Source: Tridacna crocea | Lineage: Eukaryota > Mollusca > Bivalvia > Cardiida > Cardiidae | Length of the DNA: 64,000 nt | Direction: 5' to 3' | Assembly (NCBI GenBank): GCA_943736015.1 | Contig: OX031060.1 | Coordinates: 5,531,501-5,595,500 of the forward strand | Shown: in pieces, positions 23,514 to 36,700 of the stretch | How the letters are laid out: every line of letters begins with the position of its first letter | Numbering within the stretch: the stretch's first letter is position 1 | Translations under genes and position numbers: made by a program | Notes under the pieces: model-generated | Told to the model about the DNA's origin: nothing | The model's database searches: none | Seen by the model: the letters and a program-made list of their open reading frames with translations, nothing else

Positions 23514-23746
23514 TTAATTTACCTCATTACCAAACGACAATATTTTAGGTTTGTCCAAATCGAAAGCATTTGCAGACGACAAAATGAAAGTGAATGAAAA
23601 TCTGAAATTTGTTTTGAAAAGAGTAGAAAACATTGTGGGACAAGGAGAAAATGCTGGTTACCAGCATTTTCTCCTTTTCCCACAATGTTTTCTGAAAGCT
23701 TCTTCCTCAAGGTCGTCAAAAGTAGGGAATCTGTGGTAATGGGTTA
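23514..23746 (-). mobile_element. MITE-A copy (ATTACC end type)
   Basis: TTAATTTACCTCATTACCAAACG at the left, CTGTGGTAATGGGTTA at the right, and a core palindrome around 23625-23692 with one mismatch (GACAAGG for GAAAAGG). Confidence 0.85.
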
Positions 23747-23918
23747 CATCCCCTTTTGTCAGCCTATCTTTCATCAGATAAGCCTTCTTCCGACACAAAA
23801 ATATGCATTAATAGGAATGTTCTGAACGCTGTTCTTTCAGCTTTTTGGCAGTAAAAAAGTATATAGGCCCGACACTCGGCCTCCTCCAAGGACTGATATT
23901 AAGCAGGTTGGCTTGAAT

Positions 23919-23978
23919 AAATATATCCAAGATCAGACTGCACGTTCTGTGTAGTCTGATCTTGATCCATGCTGTCCA
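23919..23978. repeat. family D palindrome
   Basis: CCAAGATCAGACTGCACG pairs with GTGTAGTCTGATCTTG; the outer left arm is lost. An eroded relative follows at about 24118-24180. Confidence 0.75.
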
Positions 23979-24587
23979 TAACATATATTTTCGCCTCTGA
24001 TGCTGAGAGGGTAATTTATTTCACTTCTTTAAGATTGTAAAAGATTATCACTAAACAAAAATTCCTTTAGTTCACGATTTCAAAACCCTATTCGTCAGGG
24101 AAATTCTAAATGTATGATACAGTGTAGATCAAATATCACGTTCTATAGAGCGCAGTCTGATCTTTATTTCACACAGCACGTAGAAACCTATTGTGTCGCT
24201 CTCTGCTGTTGAATAATCAATCTTATTCTTGCCATCGTTGTATCTATTTTCAAAGGTTTTCATTCACAATTGTAACACACTATATTTTACATTTTAACTG
24301 ACACACTGAATGCAATATATCCGTCTCTCACCAAATTCAATGCTTTTTTGCACTATTATTTTAAAAACCCTTCGCTCACAGGATCAAATATCAATTAGAT
24401 CTACTTCCTATGTGTGAGGTTATGTGATTTTACATATAATATAGGTGATTAAGTTTCTTTTGGTCTTCCTTCGCTTTGATGTTTTTTTTTTTTCTTTCTT
24501 CTTAACCATGCATATCGTTCAGTGCTAAATGCAAACCTTTGCCCAGTAACTCATGTAAATCTAACATTTTAAATTTTCCATAACACT

Positions 24588-24817
24588 TTAACCATTTACC
24601 AAACGACAAAATTTAAGACTGGTCCAAATTGAGAGCACTTGCAGACGACAAAGTAAATATAACTCAAAAATTTAAATTTGTTTCCAGAAAGGTAGAAAAC
24701 ATTGTGGGAAAAGGAGAAAATGCTGGTATCCAGCATTTTCTCCTTTTCCCACAATGTTTTTCAAAAGGCTTCTTTCTCACGGTCGTAAAAACCAGGGACT
24801 GTTTAGTAAAGGATTAA
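24588..24817 (-). mobile_element. MITE-A copy
   Basis: TTAACCATTTACCAAACGAC at the left and TTTAGTAAAGGATTAA at the right. The core is perfect except for a GGTATCC centre. Confidence 0.85.
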
Positions 24818-24869
24818 AAACTGACATTGCAAATTTCTGTCTAAGGATTTATAATAGCCATTACGACAG

Positions 24870-25045
24870 GATTCACTCCTTCCCCACCAATGATGTTTTT
24901 TCGACAATAGTTATATGGGAAAGCAGCCAGTGGCTCGAAAAACATAAAGTGCTATGTCAGGGTCAAAGGAAACTCCAAGATAGCATGGATATGCACTCTA
25001 GCCGCTGCGATATGACTGAAATAATGTTGAAAACGGCGTTAACAC
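24870..25045 (+). repeat. SINE 3' portion
   Basis: It carries the tail shared with the SINEs at 26560 and 51308: GCGATATGACTGAAATAATG followed by GAAAACGGCGTTAACACC. The tRNA-like head is missing. Confidence 0.6.
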
Positions 25046-25809
25046 CATATACATGTAAATAAACGAACAAATAAAGACAGTGCATACCGTTCATTATCAA
25101 ATATAAGTTTTATTCGGTAATCCAGACAGATCTGTCAATACTTAAATTTCACATAACCTTATGCAATGATATTTCCTGTCCTTTTAAATAGAAAGAAGAA
25201 GCAGAAAATGTACTTTGGGTTGATTTCCACTCATTAGCTATTGCAAAACCTTGCACGTCTGGTGAGTACATATACAGGCACTTGTTTTCTGTCTGATAAA
25301 CTTCAGACACGGTAACGTAATACAAGTCATACATAAATGTATAATTAGGCTATTGATTTCTAAAATTGTCACCGTGAACACAATTGCCTGTGCCTTAAAA
25401 TTACTCATACCATCCCATCATGAGTTTTAAGGATCCTGGGGGAAAGGACTTTTGTAAACATTGTGGGAAAAGGAGACAATGTTAATGACCAGCATTTTCT
25501 CCTATTCGCACCATGGTTTCTACTGTTTCAGAAACAAACGTCATCGTTTGAAGCACGATTAGATCTAGTTGATCGATTGAGAATCTTTTAAGCAATCAAT
25601 CAATTAAATTCAAAATTTCACTTGATTAGCTGTATAAGTAGATAATGTGTATCAAAGATCAGATAGTATATAATGTGGAGTCTGATCTCGGACCAAACCG
25701 GTCTATACAGAATGATTTTTTCCCCGAGCACTGCGACCTTGAAATGGCAATGTTCAATGGCGCCTTTGCAGTTAACTAACAATTAATCCATTACCCACAT
25801 TGAAATATT

Positions 25810-26036
25810 TAACCCCTTTACCAATCAATAGGTACATGTATTTTCTAATTCAAGAGTAAGATTGAAAACAGTGTGTGAAAAGAAGAAGAAATGCTGGTTA
25901 CCAGCATTTTCTCCTTATATCTCACACAATGTTACCTACCAATTTCAAAGACAAACCCAATCTCAGTTTTACACTTAATTAATAGTTTGCAACAAAATGC
26001 TTTTGATATGGGCGAATTTTAGACTAGCAGGGCGTA
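25810..26036 (+). mobile_element. MITE-A copy, eroded
   Basis: TTAACCCCTTTACCAATCAA at the left; the right end has lost its TTAA (GGGCGTAA). The core AAATGCTGGTTACCAGCATT is intact but its flanks are modified. Confidence 0.7.
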
Positions 26037-26232
26037 AATCGATTGGTTGGTTATAAGCTTGAAAGTGAGGACGTATAGGATTACATGCGCGGTATAGAAT
26101 ATCACATTTTTGTGCCCTCGCAACGAAACACCCCACCTTCTTTGGCAACATTTACTGATATAAAGAAAACACTATGAATGTATTCCGGTTTTTTTTTTCT
26201 TACATACCCAAACCGGTTTTAGAGACCATCTG

Positions 26233-26492
26233 TTAAGCCATTACCACACAATCCCTACTGTTGACGCCCCTGAGAAAGAAGCCTTTTGAAAACACTGTAG
26301 GAAAAGGAGAAAATGCTGGTAACCAGCATTTTCTCCTTTTCCCACAGTGTTTTCTACCCTTCCCAGAACAAAGTTCAATTTTTTTGTCGTCTACCCTTCC
26401 CAGAACAAATTTCAATTTCTCAGTCACCTTTGTCGTCTGCAAATGCTTTCAATTTGGACCAGTCTAAAATTATCTCGTGTGGTAAAGAGTAA
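26233..26492 (+). mobile_element. MITE-A copy with internal duplication
   Basis: TTAAGCCATTACCACACAAT at the left and GTGTGGTAAAGAGTAA at the right. A ~45-bp segment beginning CTACCCTTCCCAGAACAAA is present twice in the right half (about 26353 and 26391), lengthening the element. Confidence 0.8.
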
Positions 26493-26559
26493 AAAAAAAC
26501 TTCTCTAAGAGACCAGTATTTATTTTACACCTTATCTGCAGTTCTATTCTCTCTGCCCG

Positions 26560-26815
26560 CCTGAGCTCAATGGTTAGCATGTCTGACTCGAGATCTTGTG
26601 GTTGTGAGTTCGATAACCCAGCTGAGGCAAATCTATCCTTACGGCGATCTTACGCTACTCACTACAGACGCATGTGCGAAAAGCAGTCAGTAGCTTGGAA
26701 AGGCAGAGCTCTGTGTTGGTACTAGTGTGAGAAAGTCAGGAAACACATGCGTAGGTGCACTGACCGCCATGATATGGTCTAAGCAGTGAAAACGGAGTTA
26801 AACCCCAATTAAAAA
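26560..26815 (+). repeat. tRNA-derived SINE, full-length
   Basis: The head has CTGAGCTCAATGGTTAGCAT and GTGAGTTCGATAACCC boxes. The body matches the copy at 51308 (CAGGAAACACATGCG) and the tail is ATGATATGGTCTAAGC...GGAGTTAAACCCCAA. Such GTTAAACCCCAA tails are widespread in molluscan SINEs. Confidence 0.7.
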
Positions 26816-27779
26816 AATAAGTCCATTAACACTGCACCAAGCATTCTCGCTAACCCTGGTAGCCGGGCAGTTTGATCTCTGATTTCCTCGTTTAGATGCA
26901 GACAAGTCACTCCAGGGATATACAGATGCGTGTGCTAGCCTCCTTGACAGAATTGAAACACTGTTTCTGTGGTATTTGTCGAAGACCGAATTCAATATTG
27001 AATTTTGAAGACCATGTATCGTATTTCGCGCAAATCCGAGGGAAATAAACCCAATTAAACTCAATTTTTCTCAGTCAAATGATATTTTCGGTATCACTCA
27101 GATACGTAATTGGTAATGGCAAGTTGAAATACAGTATGTGAGGCCACCGATCTTGGAAATACTAATTTTTTATTGAAAACAGCTTCACTTGCTCATAGCC
27201 TTCTATTGGCGCAATTATACAAAATTTGCCTACCAATCGCTTCGTCCGGGGATTTTTGTTCCAAAACCAGTTCGTCCCATGGCTTGTTCGTCCCATGATT
27301 GTGCGCTACTCCATTTATTTGGGTATGAATATTTCATAGATCGAGATAATTGATTGTTATGTTGAGAATTAAAAAATTTTAACAGCCAAAGATAGTTCAA
27401 AATCACAGTTTCCAGGTACAAACTTAATTTTAACCGATATATTCACATTTTTCTCTCATACATCATGCATTGTACTATCAAGGGACGTTACTCCTGACCC
27501 ATCCTAATGATCTCAAGGAGACCACTAATAATCCTATCTTTGTAATGATCACTCTCCCTTCAACAAAAAAGTATTCATTTCCTTTCTTGACTTTCAAGCC
27601 AATTTTTTAATAAAACTTCTCTTTTACTCACAAATTATTAACTCCAGACAACTGCTTCACTAACAAATACCACTTCAGCATTCTCAACGCTTTGATTTTC
27701 ATTATCTTCTCTACCTTATCAATGACATAACCTATTCCTCGAAACACATTTCATTTTTCATCTGCAAACATTTTCAAGG

Positions 27780-27990
27780 TTGAGTTTATAGTTATGTTGT
27801 CTAGTTAAGGATGTTTCAAACATAGAATCCTGCTTCGAACCCAGGTAGGGGCACATTTCATATCAAAGTGCCATTGGGTAAGTCACTGCAGAGCCCTAAC
27901 CAAGCACAATAAAAAAGCTCGAGAAGACATATCTAAGTAAGCTGTAGCCGCAATATAACTGACATTCTTTTCATTAACTGCTGTTTTGTA
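27780..27990 (+). repeat. degenerate SINE
   Basis: CTGCTTCGAACCCAGGTAGG is a decayed B box. The tail GCTGTAGCCGCAATATAACTGA resembles the SINE tails at 25005 and 26765. Confidence 0.45.
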
Positions 27991-28184
27991 AATCCCGCCC
28001 CAATGAAAAAGCCGAGTAACAAGAAACAAACAATACTGTTAAAAAGATAGAAGGCGTAACCTTGCCTGTAAATAGGTAGGGGTCCTTAAAATGAACATGG
28101 CTTCATTTTCTACCAATCAGAAATTACTATTTATTCATTTCCTTTCAGTAACAAAAGGTAGGTCAAAGCCAGCATATAAACTAG

Positions 28185-29285
28185 AAGGCCCTGAAGGGTC
28201 TGAATATGCTCTACTGGCAGAGATTTGCTTTTAAATAAAGCATACATAGGAATTCATTACGCAAAACAACAAAGAGAATTGACATTTTCAACTCAAAATG
28301 GCTAATTTTCCATTACTGCTTTTTGAATTTTTTCAAACTCAACAGGGTTAAAAAGCTATTGATGGGATAAACAAGCTGAAAAATTCACAAAAGTCTGATC
28401 ACAAATAAATCCTTTTATCATGTAAACATGCAATGAAATTGTTCAATTTGAAATGGCTACTTTTCCCATACTGTTTGTCAAGATTTTTTTCAAAATCAAA
28501 GGGTTAAAGCTATTGATGAGATAAACAATCTGTGTAAGTTTCACTGAAATCTGACTAAAAACAAAGACTTTATCGCGTAAACAAGAAATAAAAGTTTTTA
28601 ACTTGAAATAGCTACTTTTCCCACACTATTTGTTGGAATTTTTTCAAAATCAATAGGGTTGAAGTTATTGATAAGATAAACAAACTCTGCAAGTTTCATG
28701 GAAATCTGACCAAAAATACAGACTTTATCATGTAAACAAGAAATGGAAATTTTAAACTTGAAATGGCTACTTTTCCCATACTGTTTGTCGGACTTTTTTC
28801 AAAATTGATAGGGTTAAAGCTATTGATGAGATACACAAACTGTGTAAGTTTCACAGAAATCTGACCAAAAATGATGACTTTATCGCGTAAACAAGAAATA
28901 AAAGTTTTCAACTTGAAATGGCTACTTTTCCCATACTGTTTGTAGGATTTTTTTCTAAATCAACAGGGTTGAAGCTATTGATAAGATAAACAATCACTGC
29001 AAGTTTCATGTAAATCTTAACAAAAATACTGACTTTATCGCGTAAACAAGAAATGGAAATTTCAAACTTGAAATGGCTACTTTTCCCATACTGTTTGTCA
29101 GATTTTTTTCAAAATCAATAGGATTAAAGCTATTGATGAGATAAACAAACTGTAAGTTTCACAAATCTAACCAGAAATGAAGACTTTATCGCATAAACAA
29201 GAAAAAGACTAACGGATGGACAGACGGACGACGGAAACCATGCCATGACATAAGCTCTGCTGGCTTTCAGCCAGTAGAGCTAAAA
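28185..29285. mobile_element. HINE/pearl-like element with 155-bp tandem core
   Basis: Six units with an exact 155-bp period: the GCTA of ATGGCTACTTTTCCC falls at 28301, 28456, 28611, 28766, 28921 and 29076. The core is followed by GGACAGACGGACG, CCATGACATAAGC and a terminal hairpin CTCTGCTGGCTTTCAGCCAG ending TAGAGCTAAAAA. The same 3' end occurs at 36310-36352. No transposase ORF. Confidence 0.75.
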
Positions 29286-29426
29286 ACTAATGTCCCATTT
29301 TTGCCACACTCATTATTAAGAGAATGTTGAATGGGGAAAGCTATATAAACTGAGCACTAAAGTATGGGGATAAGATACTCTTCAAATGCATGCTTTCCAT
29401 ACTGGAGACAAAACCAAAGATTCTGT

Positions 29427-29484
29427 GGACAGTGCAAATCAAGATCAGACTGTACAGAACGAGCTGTCTGATCTACACTGCCCA
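29427..29484. repeat. family D palindrome
   Basis: GGACAGTGCAAATCAAGATC and GATCTACACTGCCC with inner arms AGACTGTACAG and GAGCTGTCT; slightly shortened on the right. Confidence 0.75.
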
Positions 29485-29579
29485 CTATATTTTAGACAAT
29501 GACTGAAGTGTCTTTAGATCTTGCAAAGGTAATGGACTAATAGTGATTTTTAGCTTTCCAGAAAATGCAATTATTCATT

Positions 29580-29790
29580 TAGTAAACCTACACCAGAAGA
29601 CATAATTTTAGACTGTTCCAAATTGAAAGCACTTGCAGACGACAAAAAAAAACGTAACTAAAAACTTGAAATTTGTTTCCAGCTGGATAGAAACCATGTG
29701 GCTACCAGCATTTTCTCCTTTTCCCACAATATTTTCAAAAGGCTTCCTTCTCAGGCTCGTTTCAGTCGGGATTGTGCAGTATAGCATTAA
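29580..29790 (-). mobile_element. MITE-A copy with half-deleted core
   Basis: The left flank (AATTTTAGACTGTTCCAAAT, GCAGACGACAAA) and right flank (GGGATTGTGCAGTATAGCATTAA) are present, but the left arm of the palindrome is deleted, so no hairpin forms. Confidence 0.65.
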
Positions 29791-30791
29791 AGCAAAAACA
29801 GAGGTGAGAAAAGAACGACATAAACCAGAAATCACTGAATTTGTTTATTTATTTGTCCAATTAAGTTATTTATCAATGCAACTCTTGATAGCTATACATG
29901 TATGTACAAAACACGGACAGATGCAAGTTACATGTGTTTCAATTCTAGAGAAAGCAATAGCAGAAGAAGAAAAAGAAGCAGAAGAGTTGTGGAGTTAGAT
30001 ACATGCATAAATCAGTTTGGCTATTACTGGCTTACTGAACTTTCATGACAAGTTCTAGTATATGCAAATAATACTATTTGGCACTCAATGTGACAATATC
30101 ATTTTTCAGGTAACTCTTTACTAAACAATCCGCAGTTTTGACAAACCCAAGAGATGAATATCGAAAAAATTGTAATAAAAGGAGAAAATACTAATTATCC
30201 ATATTTTATTAGCCTCATTTGTTGTAATTAAATGCACTTGATTCTGACAAGTCTAAAATGTGTCATTAGGTAAAGAGTTAACTAACCCTCTACAACACAA
30301 TTATAAGTTTATCACCCTGAGATAGAAGGCTTCTAAAAAAAATGTGGAAAAACGAGAACATATTGGATTATAGTTTGGTGCAGTCTATGACTGATGGCAA
30401 CTCTTTACCAAAAAGGTAAAAACCAAAATTTTACACTAGTCAAAATTGAAAGCATTTGCAGACAGCAAAATAATGGGTCTAAAAAAATCAAATTTGTTTT
30501 TGGAAGGGCAGAAATGCTGGAATTTAGCATTTTCTTCCTTTTCCCACTGTTTTCAGAAGGCTTCTTTCTCAGGGTTGTTGGGATTGTTTGGTAAAAAAGG
30601 TCAATATGTTTGTCCTGCAAAAAAAATCAAGTTCACAACAACAATGCTACTGAACAGCCATCAGCACTTGAATCTTTTATGTCTAATATCACTTCAAAAC
30701 ACTGGTGAAATACATCCAAAGTAACTGTGACTGGTTTACAGTAAAATTACTGATATCTTCAGGTAAGTTCGAAAGTCTTTATAGTGTCAGT

Positions 30792-33700
30792 CTACTCTGT
30801 AGCAGCCTCTTTGTTTTTCACTTTGTAGTCCTGTAAAGCTGCTCGGATTGCATCCTCTGCCAGCACTGTTGAATGAAAAAAGAAGCAAGAAAATAAATAC
30901 ATGGCCTTCACTGAAAGGGAATGAGAATTTTGCTACAATTCCTTCCAAAAAAAGGACTAAATTGTTACAACTGAAAATCACAAGTCAGCTTATTTTCTTC
31001 AAAACTGTCTGATGAAGTTCAAATCTATGGACAGACTACTTGTTCTGTGAAGTCTGACTGTGATTTACAACATTTCCTAATATGACAAGGAGTAATCTTG
31101 GTAATATATGATAACCTTATTGATCATTTGGTGTTTAACCCTTTACCACATGACAAAATTTTAGACTGTTTCAAATTGAAAGCATTTGCAGACAACAAAA
31201 AAATTGAACTTTGTTCTGGGAAGGGTAGAAAACACTGTGGGAAAAGGAGAAAATGCTGGTTACCAGCATTTTCTCCTTTTCCTACAGTGTTTTCAAAAGG
31301 CTTCTTTCTCAGGGCCGTCAAAAGTAGGGATTGTGTGGTAATGGGTTAATGCCATTTTTTCAACATTCTTTCCGTTAAACCAAAACAGCTCGTACTTTAT
31401 ACACAGTACTCTTCCAAAACCAATGGCTGCTTTCCCACACCTTTGTCGAAACATTCATAAGAGGTAAGGAAAAAAAATGAATTCTGACTCAATGATTATC
31501 ATCAATTCTCTGATACAATATGGCTGAGCTGGCCATAGCGAGGAGATCACCTAAAGCCTTGTTCTATTGAAAAGAAAAGACGACAGAGGAATGTGTAAGT
31601 TAATTTCAAGAAGTGAGAAAGTTTCTTGAATTAAACAAGAGAAAATGCAGCATTTACTGTTTGCTCAAATTTTCTTGTTTATACCGTATTCAAATAAAGG
31701 CTCATCTTTTGAGTCACGTTTTAAGTTGTTGTCAGAAAATAATTTAATGGAATATAAAAAAAAAATATTTCACAGACATTTCTCTGTAACCTAACAGAAA
31801 GCATGAAATAGTACTATGATATTATCTTACTAGATTATACATTCAAGAGTTCAAAAAGGATGATAACTGTACTTACTAGAACAATGCAATTTGACTGGGG
31901 GTAAGGAGAGCTCCTTGGCAATATCTGTGTTTTTGATCTGTGATGCTTCATCAAGCTGAAAGGATAAGCAATCCCCTTTTAAATAACCCATTACCACACA
32001 ATCCCTACTTTTAATTGACGCCCCTGAGAAAGAAGCCTTTTGAAAACACTGTAGGAAAAGGAGAAAATGCTGGTAACCAGCATTTTCTCCTTTTCCCACA
32101 GTGTTTTCTACCCTTCCCAGAACAAATTTCAATTATTAAGTCACCTTTATTTTGTAGTCTGCAAATGCTTTCAATTTGAACCAGTCTAAAATTTTGTCGT
32201 GTGGTAAAGAGTTAACCCTATACCAAATATATGTACTAAAATTTTACACTTGTCAATATTGAAAGCACTTGGAGACAAGTTTTACACTTGTCCAAATTGA
32301 AAGCATTTGGAAACAATAAGTTGCATGTAATTCAACATATGACAGCAGCCAATCATAGAGGAAAAAAAAGAAAAATGGTTATCAGCTTTTTCTCCTTTCT
32401 CTACAATGTTTTCTACATTTCTAGAAAGTTCTAAAAAGTCTTTTAAATTTTAAGTCACATCTGTCATCTGCTAATGCTTTGAATTTTCAATTTGACACAT
32501 ACCGTGGTATAAATAATAGATTTTAAGTATAGATTTTAGGTATAGGTTTAACTCATTACCACACCAGATAATTATAGAACGGTCAAAATTGAAAGCATTT
32601 GCAGACGACAAAATAAATGTGACAGAAAAATTGAAACTTGGCTTGGGAAGGGTAGACGCTCCTGAGGATGAAGCCTTTTGAAAACACTGTAGGAAAAGGA
32701 GAAAATGCTGGTGAACAGCATTTTCTCCTTTTCACACAATGTTTTCAAAAGGCTTCTTTCTCGGGGTCGTTAAAAGTCGGGATTGTGTGGTTACTGGTAA
32801 AGAGTTTAAAAAGTCTAAAAAAAAACAAAGTTGTTGCTGCTTCAAACACTGCTCTACTAAGTCTAAAATGTCTTAACCCTTTACTCCATAGATACTCATT
32901 TCTACACATTGCTTGTAGGAGCCTTTGGAAAACATTGTGGCAAAAGGTGAAACTGCTCGTGACGAGCAATTTCACCTTTTGTCACAATGTTTTCTATGCT
33001 ATCAAAGGGTGTCATGTACACATAAGAAATGGCATCATCCTTGCTGTTATTTAGGGTCAATTAGAGATACCATAGGAATGCCTTATGGGGTAAAGGGTTA
33101 AAGTGTATCCAGATGGCGTTGTTCCAAGATCAGACTCGAGGTTTTGTTCCATCAAATCTTGGATTTAACCGATTACAACACAAAACTACAAGTTTTAACA
33201 ACCCTAACATAGAAGCGTTTTGAAAACATTGTTAGGAAAAGGAGAAAATGCTGGTAACTAGCCCATTACCACACAATCCCTACTTTTGACACCCCTGAGA
33301 AAAAAGCCTTTAGAAAACATTGTGGTAAAAGGAGAAAATGCTGGTAACCAGCATTTTCTCCTTTTCCCACAATGTTTTCCACCCTTCACAAAACAAATTT
33401 CAAATTTTCAGTCACTTTTATTTTGTTGTCTGCAAAATGCTTTCAATTTGAACCAGTCTAAAATATTGTTGTTTGGTAATGGGCTAGCATTTTCTCCTTT
33501 TCAACACAATGTCTTCTAACCTTCACAGACAAGTTAAAGTATTTCTGTCACATTTGTCGTTTGAAAATGCTTTTAATTTGGATCGGTCTAAATTTTTGTC
33601 CTTTGAGAAAGACTTAACTCTTTACCACATGACAACATTTTTAACTGGTTCAAATTGAAAGCATTTGCAGACAACAAAATAAAGGTGACTGAAAAAATTG

Positions 33701-36700
33701 AAATTTGTTCCAGGAAGGGTAGAAAACACTGTGGGATAACTGGTTCAAATTGAAAGCATTTGCAGACAACAAAATAGAGGTGAATGAAAAATTGAAATTT
33801 GTTCTGGGAAGGGTAGAAAACGCTGTGGGAAAAGGAGAAAATGCTGGTTACCAGCATTTTCTCCTTTTCCTACAGTGTTTTCAAAGGGCTTCTTTCTCAG
33901 GAGCATCAAAAGTAGGGATTGTGTGGAAATAGGTTAACCCTTTATCCACAGATACTTGTTTCTACGCATTGCTTGTAGGAGCCTTTGGAAAACATTGTGG
34001 CAAAAGGTGAAATTGCTCGCGACGAGCAATTTCACCTTTTGCCACAATGTTTTCTATGCTATCAAAAGGTGTCATATACACATAAGTAATGGCTTCATCT
34101 TTGCTGTTATTTAGGGTCAATTCAAAATACCATAGAAATTCCTCATGGGGTAAAGGGTTAACTTGTAACCAAACAATCCCGACTTTTAACAGCCTTGTTG
34201 GAAAAGACTTTTGAAAACATAATTGGAAAAGGGGAAAATGCTGGTAACTAGCATTTTCTCCTTTTCCCACCAATGTTTTTATCCTATCAAAAAAAGACTT
34301 TAAAAACATTGTTGGAAAAGTTGTAAAAACCCTGGATTGTGGGGTAAAGAGTACATCCCCCTTTTCTCTAGGCATGGTTCATTGACAAGGTTAGGTCTAC
34401 TTACTGATTTACCCTTTATCCACTCTGTAGCCAGGGAGCTGGACGCAATGGCAGAGCCGCACCCAAAAGTTTTAAATTTAGCATCAATGATTTTTCCATT
34501 TTCATCAACTTTCACCTAAGAAATACAAAAAACTTCCTAATAATTCCATAAAAACTACTCTTTACCAAGATACACAACATAATCAATTGATCTATTATGA
34601 TAAGTATTCCTTCGAGTCTCATTGTCTAGCAATAAGCCTCTTTTCAAATCAGTGCCATTGTTTTACCTTGTTACCAAACGACACTATTTTAGACATTACC
34701 AAATCGAAAGCATTTGCAGATGACAAAATCAAAGTGGTTGAAAATATTGAAGGATAGAAAACATAGTGGGAAGAGAATAAAATGCTGTTTCCCAACATTT
34801 CTCCTTTATCCACAATGTTTTCTAAAGGCTTCTACCTCCAGGTCATCAAAAGTAACTTTGAGGATTGTGTGGTAACGGGTTAACAATCACACAAACAGTC
34901 TAAAGGATGATACTGAAGTCATCTGCCGGAAGTTTCAGGTAAAAAGAAATACTGCAGTTTATAAGTTTTTTATCTTGCATTGGTTGTGCAAATACTGCTT
35001 CTAAGCTTCTAACTTCAATCAATCTCTATATGACTGCTTCTCAGTAAACTTACTGGAGCTTGCTCCATTGAGTCTCTAGGTAGTTACAAAGGTTGATACC
35101 AAACCAAGTTAACCCTGTACATGATAGACAATCATTACATCCATTCAAATTGAAATCATTTGCAGACAACAAAATGTTACTATATGTTGGATCTTGTTTT
35201 TTACAGTGCATACCAACATTTTCTCCATTTCCCACGTTGTTTTCAAAAACCTTCCTTCACAGGGTCGTTAAAAGTGAGGATTGGTGGTAATGAGTTAAAG
35301 GATTTTTACCTGTAATTTCATCACATCTCCGCATGCTGGAGCACCAACCAAGCCTGTTCCAACATTTTTGTCTTTCTTGTCCAGTGATCCCACATTGCGA
35401 GGATTCTCATAATGATCTATTACCTGAAAAAAAAAAAGAGCATAAATTATAAACTTTGAATCAACTCACATATTACTACCTACGATACCAGTTTGAAATC
35501 AGTGTTCCCACTGAAAATTGCATCTGCTGCCCTCCCCCCCCCCCCCCCCCCCATTGAAAAATGGGGGTATAAGAAAAAACAAGAGGGCCATGATGGCAAT
35601 CCCCACTGGCTTTTTAACCTTTTACTACACAACTACACAAACTGAAGAGTTCATGACTATGAAAAAGAGAGCCTTCAAAAACAATGAACACTCTCAGGCA
35701 ATACAACAGGTTAATTCATTAGCATGAAAGGTAAACTCCTTGGAAAAATAAGCAGAATGACAGAAACATTACTCTGAATTTATTATTTAACTCATGTGAG
35801 AATAACTATTATGATCAAAATGAATCACTTTCCCTGAAAACAGAATAATTAATTTCTATCGAAAAACTTAATGTCTCGCACCAATCAAGTATCACTGCAG
35901 TTTGATAACCAAGGGAGGTAAATAGTAAGAAACTTTATCCCCTTGATTAATGTTAAATTGAAGTGACTATTTTGAAGCCCATGTCAAACTTGTGATCCCT
36001 GGAATGGAGCCAATTTTGACCCACAACCTATAATATGAAAAAACTTGTTAAAGGGCCATTAGATAAAGCTATATGCCAAATTCAATAGCCCTGGGCCTTG
36101 TGGTTTCAGAGAAGAAGATTTTCAGTTTTGTAGCCATGGCAACCAGACTTTTCGATGGAATCAAATTATTTCAAGAAATTCTGAAGAGGATCATGGCAGG
36201 ATCATATCTGTTGAGTTTCATCAAATTCAGATAGGTAGTTTCAGGGAAGAAGATGTTTGAAATACAAGTTAATGCACGAAAACACGCACAGACGCACCAC
36301 GGACACCAGGCCATGACATAAGCCCGGTGGTCTTCAGCCAGTGGAGCTAAAAATGGGAGTACAAATTCAGAAAAACTCAGATGCCCACAACTCAGAATAG
36401 TTGTATCAAACCTTTCAGAGTTCTGCCGAGGACGCGCCATTGCGGGCGCTAAAAAATTACAGATGGCGTTAAAAAAAAATGTCATAGGGGACACATTCAC
36501 CGGAAGTCTGTTTTGTTCGAATCAATTTCACTTCTGTGTCAATCTCCGTGCAGAGTTGTCGTTTGTTACTCTCACCATACATGAATCTGAATGATCCGCA
36601 GTGCAAGAGAGTGCTTCCCTGTTTTCCCCAAAGTCGTTTTATGGATCGTAACGGTAATTCCGATTGGCTTAGTACCCATTACCACACAATCCCTACTTTT

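Larger units (their letters stand above)
23104..30791. other. gene-free intergenic stretch
   Basis: No exon chain could be supported between the first exon of the lectin-mucin gene and the last exon of ISCU. It is filled by MITE-A copies, family D palindromes, SINEs and one 155-bp-period HINE. About 27000-27780 and 29800-30100 show nothing recognisable. Confidence 0.5.

Noticed and set aside
26233..26467. Recurring predicted proteins with [23 protein letters not shown] cores on both strands at dozens of places
   Set aside because: All are translations of the MITE-A palindromic centre; frame and length vary with the copy and both strands read alike.
28301..29230. CRISPR-like array of regular 155-bp units
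   Set aside because: The whole unit is repeated, with no variable spacers, and the ends are those of a HINE; the genome is eukaryotic.
31501..31569. Possible extra ISCU exon (minus strand, open frame after an AG)
   Set aside because: The phase of exons 4 and 5 already joins in the conserved HCS-M site; adding it would break the alignment with the family.
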